The notes under the pieces are model-generated. The model was given only the letters and a program-made list of their open reading frames with translations. It had not been told where the DNA came from and ran no database searches. The position numbers and the translations under genes are program-made. A DNA stretch of 64,000 bases from Eucalyptus grandis (taxonomy: Eukaryota > Streptophyta > Magnoliopsida > Myrtales > Myrtaceae), in contig NC_052614.1 of the NCBI RefSeq assembly GCF_016545825.1, positions 63,648,528-63,712,527 on the forward strand, given 5' to 3'. Positions 11,976 through 24,072 of the stretch are shown here, one piece after another (the stretch's first letter is position 1; every line of letters begins with the position of its first letter).

Positions 11976-14945
11976 TTGTGTGCTCATTTTATTGAAGTAT
12001 TTTTACTTCTGAGTTAAAGATCTATGGCTACTATTTTGACTCCAGGTTTGGTTGAAGGCCAAAGCAACACCAAACCTCCTTACTTTGATGGGAAGGCATT
12101 CCTAAGATCGAAAGATCCTTTGGAATGAGATGTGATAGAAAAAAGGGATCAATCCCAAAGCTACAAGAACCTCAGAAAGAGGAAAGGAAGTTGTAGATGC
12201 TGGCGAAATGACACAAGAAGAATTAACCAAGAGATAAGCTCTTGATGCTAAAGCTATCTACTCTTTATATTGTGCATTATCTCCTACTGAGTATAACCGA
12301 ATTTCTTCCTATGAAATAGCTAAAGAAGTTTGGGACAGATTGCACGTTACCTATGAAGGAACTAATCGAGTAAAGGAAATGAAAATCAATATTTTACTCG
12401 AACAGTATGAAGCCTTCAAGATGAAGCTTGGGGAATCCATCACTGATATGTTCAATCGTTTCACTAAAATTGTAAATGGATTAGCATATCAAGGACAACC
12501 AATATCAGGACCAATGAAGGTCAATAAACTGCTGCGTGGACTCTCCAAGGACTAGAATAACATGAAGACTTCAATTAGAGAAATCTAGAGAATCATGCCT
12601 CTTTTAGTAGACGAACTTGTAGGCACACTTCAATCATATGAAGTGGAGCAAATCAATGAGGAAGAATATCCCAAAGGTAAGAAGTCAATTGCTTTAAAAT
12701 ATAACGATGATTATGATGATATAGATTCAGAAGAAGACATGGACGATGAAGAACTAGCACTCGTGATCAGGAAATTCAGGAAGTTGAATAAAAAGGGAAG
12801 AAGATTCAACTGGAAGAAGCAAATCACTCAAAAATTCCAGAACAAATCAATTGATGATGATGAAGTCAACAAAGATGTGATTTGTTTTGAATACAAGAAG
12901 AATGGGTACATTAGACCTAATTGCCATCTGTTAAAGAAAAAGAAATGAAGAATTGAGAAATACAAGAAGGCTCTCAAAGTAGAGACATGGAGTGATACTA
13001 AATGCGAAGAAAGTGATGAAGAATATGCCAACATATGTTTGATGACAAATTCAGAATCAGACTCAGACTTTGAAATAGATTTAGACTTAGATAAAGAAGT
13101 CGAGATTAGCAATTTAAAATTCCCGCTAAAGTCTCAAAATATATAGATGAACTTTGTCTTAGTCTCAAAACATCTCTTAAAAGGATTTCCGAGCTGAAGA
13201 GGGAGAATTCTAAACTGAAGTAATGGGAAATTTCTTAAAAAAAAAAGTTTGAAAATTTAGATAAAAGTTTTGTTAATTTGAAAGAAAATACAGATTCTCT
13301 TTCGAAGGAAAATATTTTTTTGAAAGAGGACATTTCAAATATTACAAAAAGGTTTTCAAAAGGATCTAGTTTGGAAATGACATCAGAAACCATTCATTTA
13401 ATTGATTTTCCAAAAGTGAAAGAAAGAATCAAATAAAGACCTACAAAAATATTTTACAAGAACCATTTTCAAAAAGCTTTTGTACAACCTGTTGGCCGAA
13501 GTGCTCTCAAATGTTCAAAGTGTAACAACTCAAAACATTTCGAGAAAGAATGTCCCAAGATTTGGAGACTTGTTAAGAGAGATTGGGCAAAAACTGTATT
13601 TAGTACTAACTCCCTTGGACCCAAGAAAATATGGGTACCAAAGAAAACTTGAGTTCTTTTTACAAATGGAGGTCACTATGAAGAAAAAGATCAAGTGGTA
13701 TTTGGATAGTGGCTGTTCGAGACACATGACAGGAGATTCAAGTTGTTTTATAAAGCTTGTGCAAATAAATGGTGGAAAAGTTTCTTTTGGTGGAAACAAC
13801 AAAGGAAGAATTGTTGGATGTGGAACGTGAAGATTGGAAGTCTCATAATCAACAATATTTCCTTGGTGAAAGGTTTGAATTACAGTTTACTCAGCATTAG
13901 TCAATTGTGTGACTCTGGATTCAAAATTAATTTTCAAGAAGGCGTTTGTTCGGGAACTAGTAAAGATTTCTCTTAATCCTTCACTGGATGAAGACATGAG
14001 AATATTTATCTTCTGGATATAAAACCAGAAAGTTCTCAGTGTCTAATATTCATTCAAGATGAAGCAAACTTTTAGCAGCAAAAGCTTGGTCATGTTAACA
14101 TGAAGCAGATAGCCAAGATTTCCTCTAAGAAGCTTGTTCGTGGACTCCCCAACCTAACTTATCATAAGTCTGAATTATGCACGCCATGTGTTTTGGGAAA
14201 ACATGTTAGAAACTCATTTAAACATTTAAATCAAGTTTCTACTAATCAAGTTTTGCAGCTTCTGCATATGGACCTCTTTGGACCAACCAAAACTCCAAGT
14301 ATCGGTGTAGAGAGATACTGCCTAGTAATCGTGGATGATTACTCTCGTTTTACTTGGGTTTACTTTTTAGCAAATAAGTCTGAAGCATTCTCTCACTTCT
14401 CAAAGTTTGAGAAGAAAGTTCAGAATGAGAAATGTTATGATATTTCGAGCATACGAACAGACCATGGAGGTGAGTTTGAAAATCAAGACTTTGCTAAATT
14501 TTGTGATGAATCTGGTTTTCAGCATGGTTTTTCTTCTCCATACACTCCAGAACAAAATGGAGTTATGAAAAGAAAGAATAGATCTTTACAGGAGATGGCA
14601 AGAACCCTTTTAATTGAAAGCAATATTTTTTCTCGATTTTGGGCTGAAGCAGTTTCTACAGCTTGCTATATTATTAATAGTGTTCTTGAGGCCTATATTA
14701 AAGAAAACTCCTTATGAAGTATATAAAAGGAAAAAGCCAAAAGTTTCTTACTTTCATGTATTTGGTTGTAAGTGTTTTGTTTTGAAAAATGCAAATGATC
14801 GAACTGGTAAGTTTGAAGAAAAGTCAGACGAAGAAATTTTCCTTGGATATTCTACCTCAAGCAAAGCATATAGAGTTTTCAATGAGAAGACTCAATCTGT
14901 GAAAGAATCGATAAACGTTAAGTTTCAAGACTCTGGATAGTATCA
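11976..14945 (+). mobile_element. Ty1/copia gag-protease-integrase, 3' truncated, decayed
   Basis: The gag region runs about 12023-13470. It has a UBN2-type part (~12300-12555), an acidic D/E stretch (~12700-12760) and a degraded zinc knuckle near 12883 (C-F-E-Y-K-K-N-G-Y, where Cys and His should occur). The protease motif L-D-S-G-C-S-R-H-M-T-G is at ~13705-13735. The HHCC finger and integrase core follow at 14050-14720 (M-D-L-F-G-P, V-D-D-Y-S, D-H-G-G-E-F), then the copia C-terminal integrase block to ~14935. Several stops and frameshifts break the frame (for example after the gag start and at 12553). Reverse transcriptase, RNase H and the 3' LTR are absent. The element cannot be autonomous. 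Confidence 0.88.
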
Positions 14946-14974
14946 ACTTGATCAAATTCAACTTGAAGAATTTG

Positions 14975-15110
14975 AGGGTCCGTTCGTTTCGCGGAAAATG
15001 GGCCATCTCCGGAAAACATTTTCCCATAAGTCATTTTCCAGGAAAATGGCTATATTTTCCGGTGTTCGGCTAAAACTTGAATCTTGAGTGGAAAACATTT
15101 TCCACCGTTT
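14975..15110. repeat. Fragment of an inverted-repeat (foldback-like) element
   Basis: It begins GGTCCGTTCGTTTCGCGG and is built of GGAAAA/TTTTCC words in both orientations, such as 'ggaaaacattttcc'. The expected mirrored right terminus is missing, and segment A starts at once afterwards. Confidence 0.45.
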
Positions 15111-15465
15111 GTTAATTTAAATACATGTCACCCTTCCAAATGAATGCGTGGAGTGGGACTTCCTTCGAACTTTTTAAGGTAATTTTCCCTTCATATGTCA
15201 AAATGGGCCCATGGCTTCTTTTTTTTACTCATATATATTGGACCGGGTTATACATGGGTTATATTAGACCCATTTACAAAATTGAGTTGAATCAAGTTAG
15301 GTTGGGTCTTTGCTCAAAAAAAAAAAAAAAAAAAAAAAAAGTTAGGTTGGGTCATTTATCATGAGTAGAGAGTCGAGACACACCCCCATTAATCTCGACC
15401 GCAGCCCTTGTCGTTGCATCGCATTCCACTTTGGTCTTGGTCATAGCATCTATCTTCACCCTCAC

Positions 15466-15829
15466 TTAGGTTGGATCTGAGCCCATCTCTCTCTGTCTTC
15501 GTTTTTTTTCCCTTGTATTGGTCTTCATCATCTTCTTCTGGCCTCGATTACGGATCCTTGCTGCCTCTAGCTTCAATCCTGCGCCTCTATGACGTCGATT
15601 TGAGACCAGCCAGGGTACTTGACCAAGGATTGAGCTCGTAATAGTCGCCCATACCCCAAATAGGTTTGATAGCTTCGGCAGCATCGGATTTAGGCTGATC
15701 GTGAACAGTTCGACAGCGCACTGTTGGCATGCAACGAACTAGATTTTTCCAGCTGCCGCTCCATATTCTTTTAGTTTGCTTATTGATCGCAGGGTACAAG
15801 GTCGGTTCCCATATAGAAGTTGGAAGCAA
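15466..15829 (-). pseudogene. Unknown open stretch in segment A, frameshifted
   Basis: Counterpart of 41397-41759. The reading frame is the same at the start (L-P-T-S-I-W-E-P) but a small indel near 15590 splits it into two frames, the second ending R-E-M-G-S-D-P-T as in B. I recognise no domain. There is no ATG at the start of the open stretch, so it may be an exon or simply non-coding sequence that is open by chance in B. Confidence 0.3.
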
Positions 15830-18563
15830 ACTGGTTTGAACTAGGTGTGAAGAAGGGACATTGAATGTGTTTGATTGTTTGGTGGAGATCCGTTTGCGTA
15901 CTTTTGGGCATTTTCATCATAAAATCAAAGCATCATTTTTCTTCACATGAGATTAATTTGTATTGCTCGTGATCTTTAAGTACATTATTCATTTAACATC
16001 GATTGAACAATTAGAATGCCGCACGGGTGTTCAATATTCCCATAGGAAGAAAGAAACATGGTATGAGAGTGATGATGAAATTATTTAGTGTGTTTTTGGC
16101 ATCATGTCGTGGTCCTGAGGGATCCTTGAGGGATAAGTGATCAAATTTGCATTTTCAATTTTACTCTAGCCCAATGAGATTTTTCTCTTCAGATGGGCCT
16201 CAATGTTCTCGAAAGAATCTGAGCTGAGAATGAACTGTGCATTGTGGACTGAGTGTTCCAATCTGTGATCATGAATCGTGGTATACTTCTCACAGGCGTC
16301 GTCTTTCGAACACTTTAATCTCATGGAAGAGCTACCAGAAATCGCCGGATTTACAAATTCCGGCTGGTTATCACATTAAATATGCAAATAATATCTAATG
16401 CTCATTTTGATGGAAATGTATTTTCAGACGTGGAGCGCCCCCTCCCCCAAAAAAAGAAAAAAGAAAAGAAACTACAGCTATATAGTCCACTCAAGAACAA
16501 AAATACACAGAAAAAAGAGGCGCTATTTCCACCTTTATATGACTAAATCCACCCAATTTTGATAAAAAAGACAAAATTGTGCTCAATCATTCAATTGAAA
16601 TTTAAGCTAGGGCCTAAATTTATTAACTTTAATTTGTATTAATTTTTTATTTCTATGTAAAACCTAGTTACCATATTTAAGAATTTTACATTTACAGTTT
16701 TTCTTCATTGTAGGTGTGTCACAGACACATTAAAGACACTACGTTTTTTTTTCATTGTTAGATTTTCTTCCATAACAATTAGTTTTGTCGAAAAAAGAAA
16801 TTTCCAAGAAACCTAGTTCTTTTCTATGTCGTTGAGAAAATTGAAAGATACATTGTCAAGTAGAATCTAGAATTTTCTTTGTATATAGACAATGTTTTGA
16901 CATAATCACTTATTTACAAATTTTCACTTTTGTTGTGCATATCACCATAAAACCCCTTCTTACTGGTTTTCTCCTATATACACATATATGAATTGGATGA
17001 TCGGATGAAGAAATAAAACCCTCTTTGAAGATTTTCCAAAATAACATTCTCCAACGAAAAAATTTAAAAGATGAAATTTAATTAAATAAAAAAATTGAAT
17101 AAGATAATTTTTTTTAAATGCCAGTGAAATATCATCATCGAATTGACATAAATTAATATCATCCATGAAGTGCATCCGAAAAAATATTAAGATGCCTCAT
17201 TGTGCAAATGTTTTTAATTTATTCCTAGATATTCCATAACACTTTACATTTGTGTAAAAGCATCTCACCAATAGGAAAGGAAAAAAAAAGTTCTTTAATA
17301 TATTAAATAAAGAGACTTGATATATATATTTTAGACTAATGAAACTAAAAAAATAAAAAATTCACCGAGAAAGTGAGCTTTTGAGATGAATGAGAGAAAG
17401 AACAAATAAGTTTTTTATAAGAGTACTAATGAAGAAGAGACTTTAAAGTATCTTACTATATCAAATAATTTGTCTTTTTTTCCTTCTTTTGGTGGTTTTT
17501 ACATAGAACATGTAGAACATTATAGTAATATCTAAGAATACACTAAAAAAATTCTTCAATACACTAAAAAGAATAAAACATGTGAAATGTATAATTAAGG
17601 CAACTAGATCGTTAATTAAAATAGAAAAGATATGAAAAAAAGGAACGATTACTTTAAATTGCAATTAAATGATTGAGGGCAAATCAGTCATTTTGGTGCA
17701 AATCGGGTAGATTTAGTCATATAGGGGTGGAAATCGTGCCAAAAAAGAAGAAGAAGCTGCCATCGGTTCATACTTAACCACAATTAATATTACCCATGGC
17801 ACTTTGAAGTCGCCTAGGCTAGGGTAGTATGACCACAATCTGTTCGCATGTATGCACATGTTCTTGCACTTTGTTGTTGTGGCCGACCAATGCCGAGTGA
17901 ACTGGTTCACTAGAGTGAGGGCATTGCTTGTTACTTAGGCAAGACCCACCACCCTTCACCTCATTGGCACCTTTACGCCTTTATCTGAAAAGAAAAAAAA
18001 AACTCTTGGACTCAACTTGAGCACTGAGCTCTTTCACCAACTTGACAAGCCAATCCATGGGACTGCCCATTCTTCAAAGACAACAATCTGAGGAAGGAGT
18101 CTGGGTCAAGTTGGGCATGGGTCAGGTATAAGTCGGGTTGAGTATGGATCACTAAATTTGTATTATTTATAAATGGTTCAATTTGGGTTGGACTATCTCT
18201 GATCCAACCCAAAACCTACACAATCCACCCATTTGACAAGCCTAGCCTTAGAACAAAATGAACTTTGTTGTAAAAATTGTGAAGAATTCAATAAAAGAAC
18301 CAAGTGAAACTCTATTCAGTCTCCAAAATTCCAAATTAGGTTGACCACCAATTGTTCCTTTTTCAACTTAATCCCATCTACAAGGGAGTCATGAAGAGAG
18401 ATGAGAGAAAGTACTTCTCTGCTAGATTAATAAAAAAAGTGAAGGAATGCTGATTGCACAGGGCAAATGCCAATAGGGTAAAGGATAAAAGTTCACAGAG
18501 GAAGAAGAGCTACCACACAAAGCACCGCCTTGAGCCTTGAAACATGCTTTAGTCATACGTTTG
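15830..18563. other. Segment A non-coding part
   Basis: AT-rich, no gene recognised on either strand. It has many poly-A/T runs and is collinear with 41760-44550. Open frames here are short and not preserved between the two segments. Confidence 0.55.
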
Positions 18564-18861
18564 TGACACAGCCCACGGATGAAGCATGATCCAAGACTGT
18601 TCGTGATGAGGTCGTGTCACGCACAAGGGCTTGTCCTAGAACAGCCCACGATCGATCCATGAACAATCCATGATCCGTGCACGACCAGACCATGCGCAAT
18701 TCAGACAACGGCCCGTGCACGACGCATGAACGACTCGTGATCAGTGTTCGGCTGGCCCATGTGCAACCTGCGACTGTTCACCTACTCCACGTTAGGCGGC
18801 CCTATTGACCTGCCCTTGTTTCCGACACACGCCCATGGGCTTCCCAAGGCTTAGCCATTGA

Positions 18862-19685
18862 GGGCGCGTTTGGTAACGATTCTATTTTTTAGAACAAATT
18901 CTGATCAGAAATGATTTTTTTTTATTTTGTTCCTTGGAACAATTTCTAAGCATTTTAAGTCATTTGGTAACTGTCCAAAATTTCTAATTCTAGAATTGCA
19001 TTTGGTACGTGCTCATTGAGTATATTCCAAATCAATTTCTTTTAATTTTTAATTTTTTTTTTTTACTTTTTTAATTTTTTTTTTGTTTTTTTTTTCCTTT
19101 CTCTCCTATTCTTCTTCTTCTTCTTCTTCTTCTTCTTCTTCTTCTTCTTCTTCTTCTTCTTCTTCTTCAAGGTCCGGCGACCGGCCAGACGAGGGCTGGC
19201 GACCTCACGAGAGCGTCGTCGGCCCTTGGCGAGGCTTCCCTAGCCCCGCCGAGGCTCTGCCTCGCCGGGGTTGGGCGAGGTCCGCCCTGGCCACCAATGG
19301 GGCTGGGCAAGGCCTGCCTAGCCACCGGCGAGGCTTGCCTAGCCTCGCCGGTGGCTGGGCTTGCCTTTGGCAAGCTCGCCGGACCTCGCCCTAGCCTGGC
19401 GAGCCCTCGGTGAGCTCGCCGGACCGATTGTCGGCAACCGGTGGCGAACGGCGGTGGACGGCGGCGGATAGCAACCGCGGGATGGCGGTCGATGAAGAAG
19501 AAGAAAAGAGAAGAAGAAGAAGAGTTGGTTTTGATTCTTAGATTTATTCTTGGAATAAGAATCAAATTTTTTTTTTTCATTCTTGATTATGTTCCAAATT
19601 TACTTCTGGGAACATCAAATTGAAATTTGTTTCCGGGAACAAAAAATTAGAATCGGGTACTGTTTGAATGGTTACCAAACAACCC
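18862..19685. mobile_element. Non-autonomous TIR transposon nested in the solo LTR
   Basis: The left end GGGCGCGTTTGGTAACGATT mirrors the right end GGTTACCAAACAACCC. The flanks are TTGA on both sides (18858-18861 and 19686-19689). Inside come a T-rich arm, a (CTT)n run, a GC-rich core of 'ggcgaggc' words and a GAAGAA-rich arm. GGAACA/TGTTCC words recur near both ends. It belongs to the same family as 25738-26742. No transposase is encoded; open frames of 103 and 137 aa in the core are low-complexity. Confidence 0.75.
19108..19168. repeat. (CTT)n microsatellite
   Basis: About twenty TTC/CTT units inside the nested transposon. Confidence 0.9.
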
Positions 19686-19762
19686 TTGAGTGGATGGTTT
19701 TCGTTCAAACACAGCCGTTGGATCGGAGGGACGATCAATGGACGAGATAAGACCCGAACTTG

Positions 19763-19770
19763 TATAAATA
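19763..19770 (+). promoter_or_regulatory. TATA box of the solo LTR
   Basis: TATAAATA followed by 'ggggttcctcc', in the typical LTR promoter position ahead of a pyrimidine-rich leader. Confidence 0.5.
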
Positions 19771-19937
19771 GGGGTTCCTCCCCTCATTGTGTTCAGCTCG
19801 TTCACAAGAGAATACACTCGCTCCTTGCTCATTCAACCCTTGTGTTCGTGCATGTGTGTGTGAGGTTGACTTGGGATAGAAAATCCTAAAGCCGCACGGG
19901 TGATTGATCAATTGGAAACAACCGACCCGTGACATTA

Positions 19938-20934
19938 GCATCTGACTAATTGAGTTTTTCCTCTGTCACTGTTTACAATACACTTTCCAAGAATATTCAA
20001 ACGTGATGCCCTTTCCAAGAATATTCAAACGTGATGCCCTTGTGATATAAGACAGGCGCAAGTAGATAAAGTTGCCCTATTTGCAAACAGACTGTCCTTT
20101 ACATTTGTCTTGAAGAGAGCTAATTGAAGTTCCTCCCGCAAAGCAACACAAAAGCAGAACTAGAGAGCAAGCTAGGAGGCCGCGCTGTAATGTCTATATA
20201 ATTTGGAATGAAAGTGCAATCCCCCAGGGATCAACAGTAAGATTATCTCACCATAAACATATATTTTGAGCAGTTGATTCCACAATTCGAGAATTGTAAT
20301 CCACATCATAGGAACAGCTTGAAAGCAGTAGATAATAAAAAGAGGATATTTAAAATTGCCGCAAAATGGGCCAGAACATTACTGTGGTTTTAACAAACAC
20401 AGATGGAGAAGTCAAAATTGTAGAGATAACAAAAGAGGACAAAGTTCCAACATCCTTGTAAATCATATCTTGGAGACCAAGGCTCCAAAAGAGATATACG
20501 ATATGATCGAAAATAGTCATCGGAACAAGCTGCACAAAACACATCCTAGATATTGTTGGAACACCATACTACTCATCAAAATTATTGCTGCTTGCGTGGA
20601 AACACTATATACTCATAAAAAATCCTGAAGCCAAGTGACCTACTTCTCAGTAGATTGAGAAAAAGTGTCCAAAATGAGATTGTTTAATCTTTAATCAATG
20701 CGGCTCTCTCCACCACTGCCTGCATCTCGGTGAATTGCAGTTTACTCCTTTCTTTCAACTCCACCCTCCCTATTTGAGTCTTCCAACAATTCCAACCCTT
20801 CCTTCCTAACCCTTCATCCAAGCCATCCAAGCCAGTCCTAGACATTTGTAACATGTCATCAATATATACATGCATAATTTGACTTTGATGCCAGTCGAAG
20901 CAACAAATTTATAGCACCACAAGTCATGCTCTTC
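19938..20934. other. End of segment A and spacer
   Basis: No supported gene. Sequence up to 20819 is shared with 44550-45442. Short - strand open frames (20350-20544; and the B counterpart of the 20040-20340 stretch) look hydrophobic, but indels between A and B shift the frame. Confidence 0.5.
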
Positions 20935-21720
20935 TCACCATTGCTTCTTTGCGCCAGCGGCAGCATCACCAATCTTCTCATCGCCCCAATTTTTCTTCGA
21001 CAAATTGAAAATTTTCGGCTCGCGAGGATTCACGATCATCGATCCTCTCTCTCCATTCTTCCCCTGTCTACCGTACTTCTTCTTCAGAACTCGGAGCCGG
21101 CTGACCATCGATAAAGTCCCTTGACATGATGAAGGAATGCGCTGGCATTTAGTGAGGGATCCATGCCTTTCTTCTTGCAGTAATCGATCATGCCCGATCT
21201 GGTCGTAGTCGCCCCATAAGGTGGCTTCTTCAACTTGTCCCTTGTTTCCAAAGAAGAACGTCTCCTTTGCCTTATGGAGTGTTCGAGCTTGTCAGGAGGT
21301 GGATGGCTCGGATTTCGGATTTCGACTTCTTCAGAAGAGGGCCTCCCCGTTCTCGGATTCATACTCAGATTGGGTAGACAAAGACGCAGAGATTTTTGCG
21401 GCTGCAGAGGAGGCTGTTTGCGAGGGGTTTTTCTCGCGTTTCGTGATCATCGTTGCGTTCAAATTCGGACCCCGACTCTCTGCATTCATGCCCTTCTTCT
21501 TATGGTCCTTCATCGGACGATTCGTTGGAGAAGGAAACCGGCAGCTGCTCTTTCACCGGAACTGGATCCTTTCACTGGAACTGGACGACCAAACGCAGCC
21601 AAAGGTTCCAGTTCCGGTGAAGAAGCAATTGCCAGCCACTTTCTCCAACAAATCGTCCGAGGAAGGACCATAAGGGAAGAAGGGCCGAATCTGTATCTGA
21701 CGACAATCAAGAAAAGCAGA
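20935..21720 (-). pseudogene. GeBP/DUF573-type transcription factor, broken copy
   Basis: The C-terminal half of a GeBP-family DNA-binding domain (DUF573) can be read. The part M-I-D-Y-C-K-K-K-G-M-D-P-S-L-N, A-F-L-H-H-V-K-G lies at about 21130-21195. After a frameshift comes R-L-R-V-L-K-K-K-Y-G ... F-N-L-S-K-K-N-W-G, ending at a stop at 20935-20937. In intact members these blocks are continuous: a W-S-x-x-D-E segment, then a charged helix, then the L-K-K-K-Y and F-E-L-S-K-K-I-W-G motifs. Here the frame changes near 21120 (between H-V-K-G and R-L-R), and the start of the domain is degenerate. The Ser/Glu-rich N-terminal region typical of the family is recognisable only as S/E/D-rich pieces between about 21330 and 21700. 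The + strand frames at 21221-21768 are shadows. Intact family members are nuclear leucine-zipper-like regulators of leaf and hormone-response genes. No intron is apparent, as in most family members. Confidence 0.75.
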
Positions 21721-21779
21721 AGAAAAATCGTGAGAGCTAGGGTTTATGTGCATTGGATGGAGGTATGAGATCGGCGGTC

Positions 21780-23704
21780 TAAAAGTGTGTTTCCCCTTTT
21801 CCAAGTACTGACCGGTAGGGTAGGGTGATTGGTTCTCGATGCGGTCTAATCCTACCCATGATCCGGACCAGGAGGACCAGTAACTTGTTTTCAGAATTGA
21901 GAACCGGATAACCTAAGACCAGATCGGGCTGGACCGACTTGTTCAGTTTTCGGGCAGTCCAATTCAATGGGTGGATTCACATATCTTGGCCGAAAGTTTT
22001 AGATTAATTGAATTGCCAATTCATGTCACAATTTGAAACTGGGATTTCGTTCAAGATTTGCTTGTAGGGGCACACTCGATAAAAGGAGGATTCAGTGGAT
22101 TTTTTTCCATAAACGATAGATTCACAAATTTAAGGAAGGTGCGGGTAAGTGAGGGAAGTAAAATTAGTGAATCTTTACTAGGAAAAGAAAGAAGCAAGAG
22201 ACACAAGGAGCAAGTTAGATGAATATTTATAGCAATATGAAAGAAATAAAGATTTGCTTCATTACGTGAAATAAGCAAGGCGTGGAAGTTTACATTTTAC
22301 TTTGCAAAACAAAAAGCATGTAAATTGGTCTGTTTTGGTTCCCACTCTGGAATTGGACATAAAATCACCAATTCCAATTTTATGGAATTGAGAACTGGAC
22401 CGGTACCCCTAAGAATCGCTCAAAATCGGCCGATTTGATTTGGTTTGGGCGATTTTGGGTTTGGGTATTTCTATATGATACCCTTACTGGCCAGAAGGAA
22501 ACAAAGGGATCTCTACAAAACAAGAAAAAAAACTTCTTTTAAACCTAATCAACAAATTCCTTTTCTCACTTTTCTTGCAGCAAGCCACATTTATTATTGC
22601 AAATGACTTTTGAATTTTTGGATGCTGTGCTTGTCTTCTATGTTTATATGTAATAAAGTAGTCATTTAGTAAACGAATTTTTTTCCCATCAAAAAGAAAA
22701 ACATAAATCCTTTTTTTCTTAACTTCATAAACGGATTTTTGATATGTCTTATGAGTAGGATTTGATTAAAAAAATGTAACTGTTAAATTCCTTACAATTG
22801 TCATAGTAGAGAACTCAATTCTACCCATATAAGTTTATTATTTTTTTTTTGGAAGAATTTATAGGACCATCCTTGTTCCCAACAATGGGAATGAGTCGGT
22901 TCTCATTAATTCTCTAAAACTCTTAATATAACGTTTATTAAAAAATGATGATTCTTCATTTCTCATAGAAACATCAGTAAAAGAATAATGCAAATCATGT
23001 CTTTTGAAAAAAAATGAACTGGACGACGTGGTTTTCACTTTGACCATGGAGAAAAAGATAGTGTAAACCTTCACCTTTTTGGGGTTCTTTATGTCTTGCA
23101 GCTTTAAAATGAAAACTCGATGATAAGTTTTGGATTTTGATTAGGTCAATTGTCAGTATAAAAAAATTTACACATGGTGTTTATAGATATAATTCTGTAA
23201 CCGTATTCATTTACATGTCTTCATCTAATTGTAAATGTGCAAAATGTTTTCTACCCTAGTAATGGACATAACTGAACGAGATTAACTGTTATTATCTTGA
23301 AAATAATATTTGGTAACACCCGTCACTCTATTTTCCTCTTCTTTTCGCAATATTTCTATAATTTTAGTTTTTTTTTTTTTTTTTTGGCGTCTGAATGTTT
23401 TAGTGGAATTATTTTGAAGTTCTAACTAGTGTGACCTTTCTCTAAAGTACGTCTTCAAAGGCTGTAATTTAACGGAAAATGGATGATTTGGAAAATATTT
23501 TCCTAAAATAATAATTTGTATTGTTAATAAAAAGTAGTCAATGAAGATCATTTTCATTGTTAATAATGATTTATTCCTATATATTTTCGTTGAGGATGAA
23601 AATATTTTTTCTTCCCATATTTTCAAATTGATATTAGCAATCATTCTGAGAAAAATATTTTTCAAATTATTAAAATATATAGTCTTTATTTATGTCCAAA
23701 TAAA
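21780..23704. other. Intergenic, no gene seen
   Basis: AT-rich sequence with several poly-T runs. No open frame resembles a known family. Confidence 0.5.
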
Positions 23705-24072
23705 TGGAGAATTACCAAAAAAAATCTTGAACCTATTCAATTCAGTCCTATTTTTTTTTTTTTTTTTTTGCCAATTTAGTCCTAAACCTTTTATAATTGT
23801 GTCAATTTAGTCCATTCGGCCAAAATTGGCCGGCGAATGCTGATATGGCAATTTTTTAATATTTTTTAATATTTTTTCGAATTTATTATTATTTTTTTTC
23901 CCCAATGGCTGGCCAGCGGCGAGGGTTGGCGAATAGCATCGGCCACTGGCGAATGCGAGCCTCGCCCAGTGACGGCGAGGCTGCCGTCGCTGGCCACCGA
24001 CAAAGTCGACCCTTGCCTTGGCTGCGAGGCACAATTGCAATAGGTTTATGACTTTTTTGGTAATTCTCCCTC
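23705..24072. mobile_element. Small TIR element with 'tttagtcctaaac' motifs
   Basis: The left end 'ggagaattaccaaaaaa' is mirrored by the right end 'ttttttggtaattctccctc'. 'aaataaatgg' occurs just outside both ends (23697-23706 and 24074-24083), compatible with a target duplication of about 8-9 bp. It has a GC-rich core around 23900-24030 with 'ggcgagg' words. Related degenerate pieces occur at 27540-27990, 32650-33160, 36700-37020 and 39870-40330. Confidence 0.55.

Larger units (their letters stand above)
18564..19934 (+). mobile_element. Solo-LTR-like insertion in segment A
   Basis: Segment B reads straight through (tacgtttgcatctg, near 44545), whereas A is split by sequence starting TGACACAGCC and ending CCCGTGACA. 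The flanks TTTG and TTAG look like an imperfect target duplication. A clear TATAAATA (19763-19770) is followed by a leader-like region, as expected for an LTR promoter. Removing the nested element at 18862-19685 leaves about 0.55 kb, a normal LTR size. No coding region. Confidence 0.7.
15111..20819 (+). repeat. Direct repeat, segment A
   Basis: It aligns from 'atgtcaccc' (15115) to 'aacccttcatc' (20818) with segment B at 39737-45442, in the same orientation. A lacks B's inserts at about 39770-40310 and 40591-41335; the intact target CTTGTCGT is at 15407-15414. B lacks A's 1.4 kb insertion at 18564-19937. The homology stops at 20819 because B is cut there by a copia LTR. Confidence 0.9.

Noticed and set aside
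19083..19580. 103-aa and 137-aa frames rich in Ser, Ala and Arg
   Set aside because: Translation of a (CTT)n run and the GC-rich core of a TIR transposon; no domain.
21221..21768. 150-aa and 177-aa frames on the + strand
   Set aside because: Antisense to the GeBP/DUF573 pseudogene, whose domain motifs read on the - strand.
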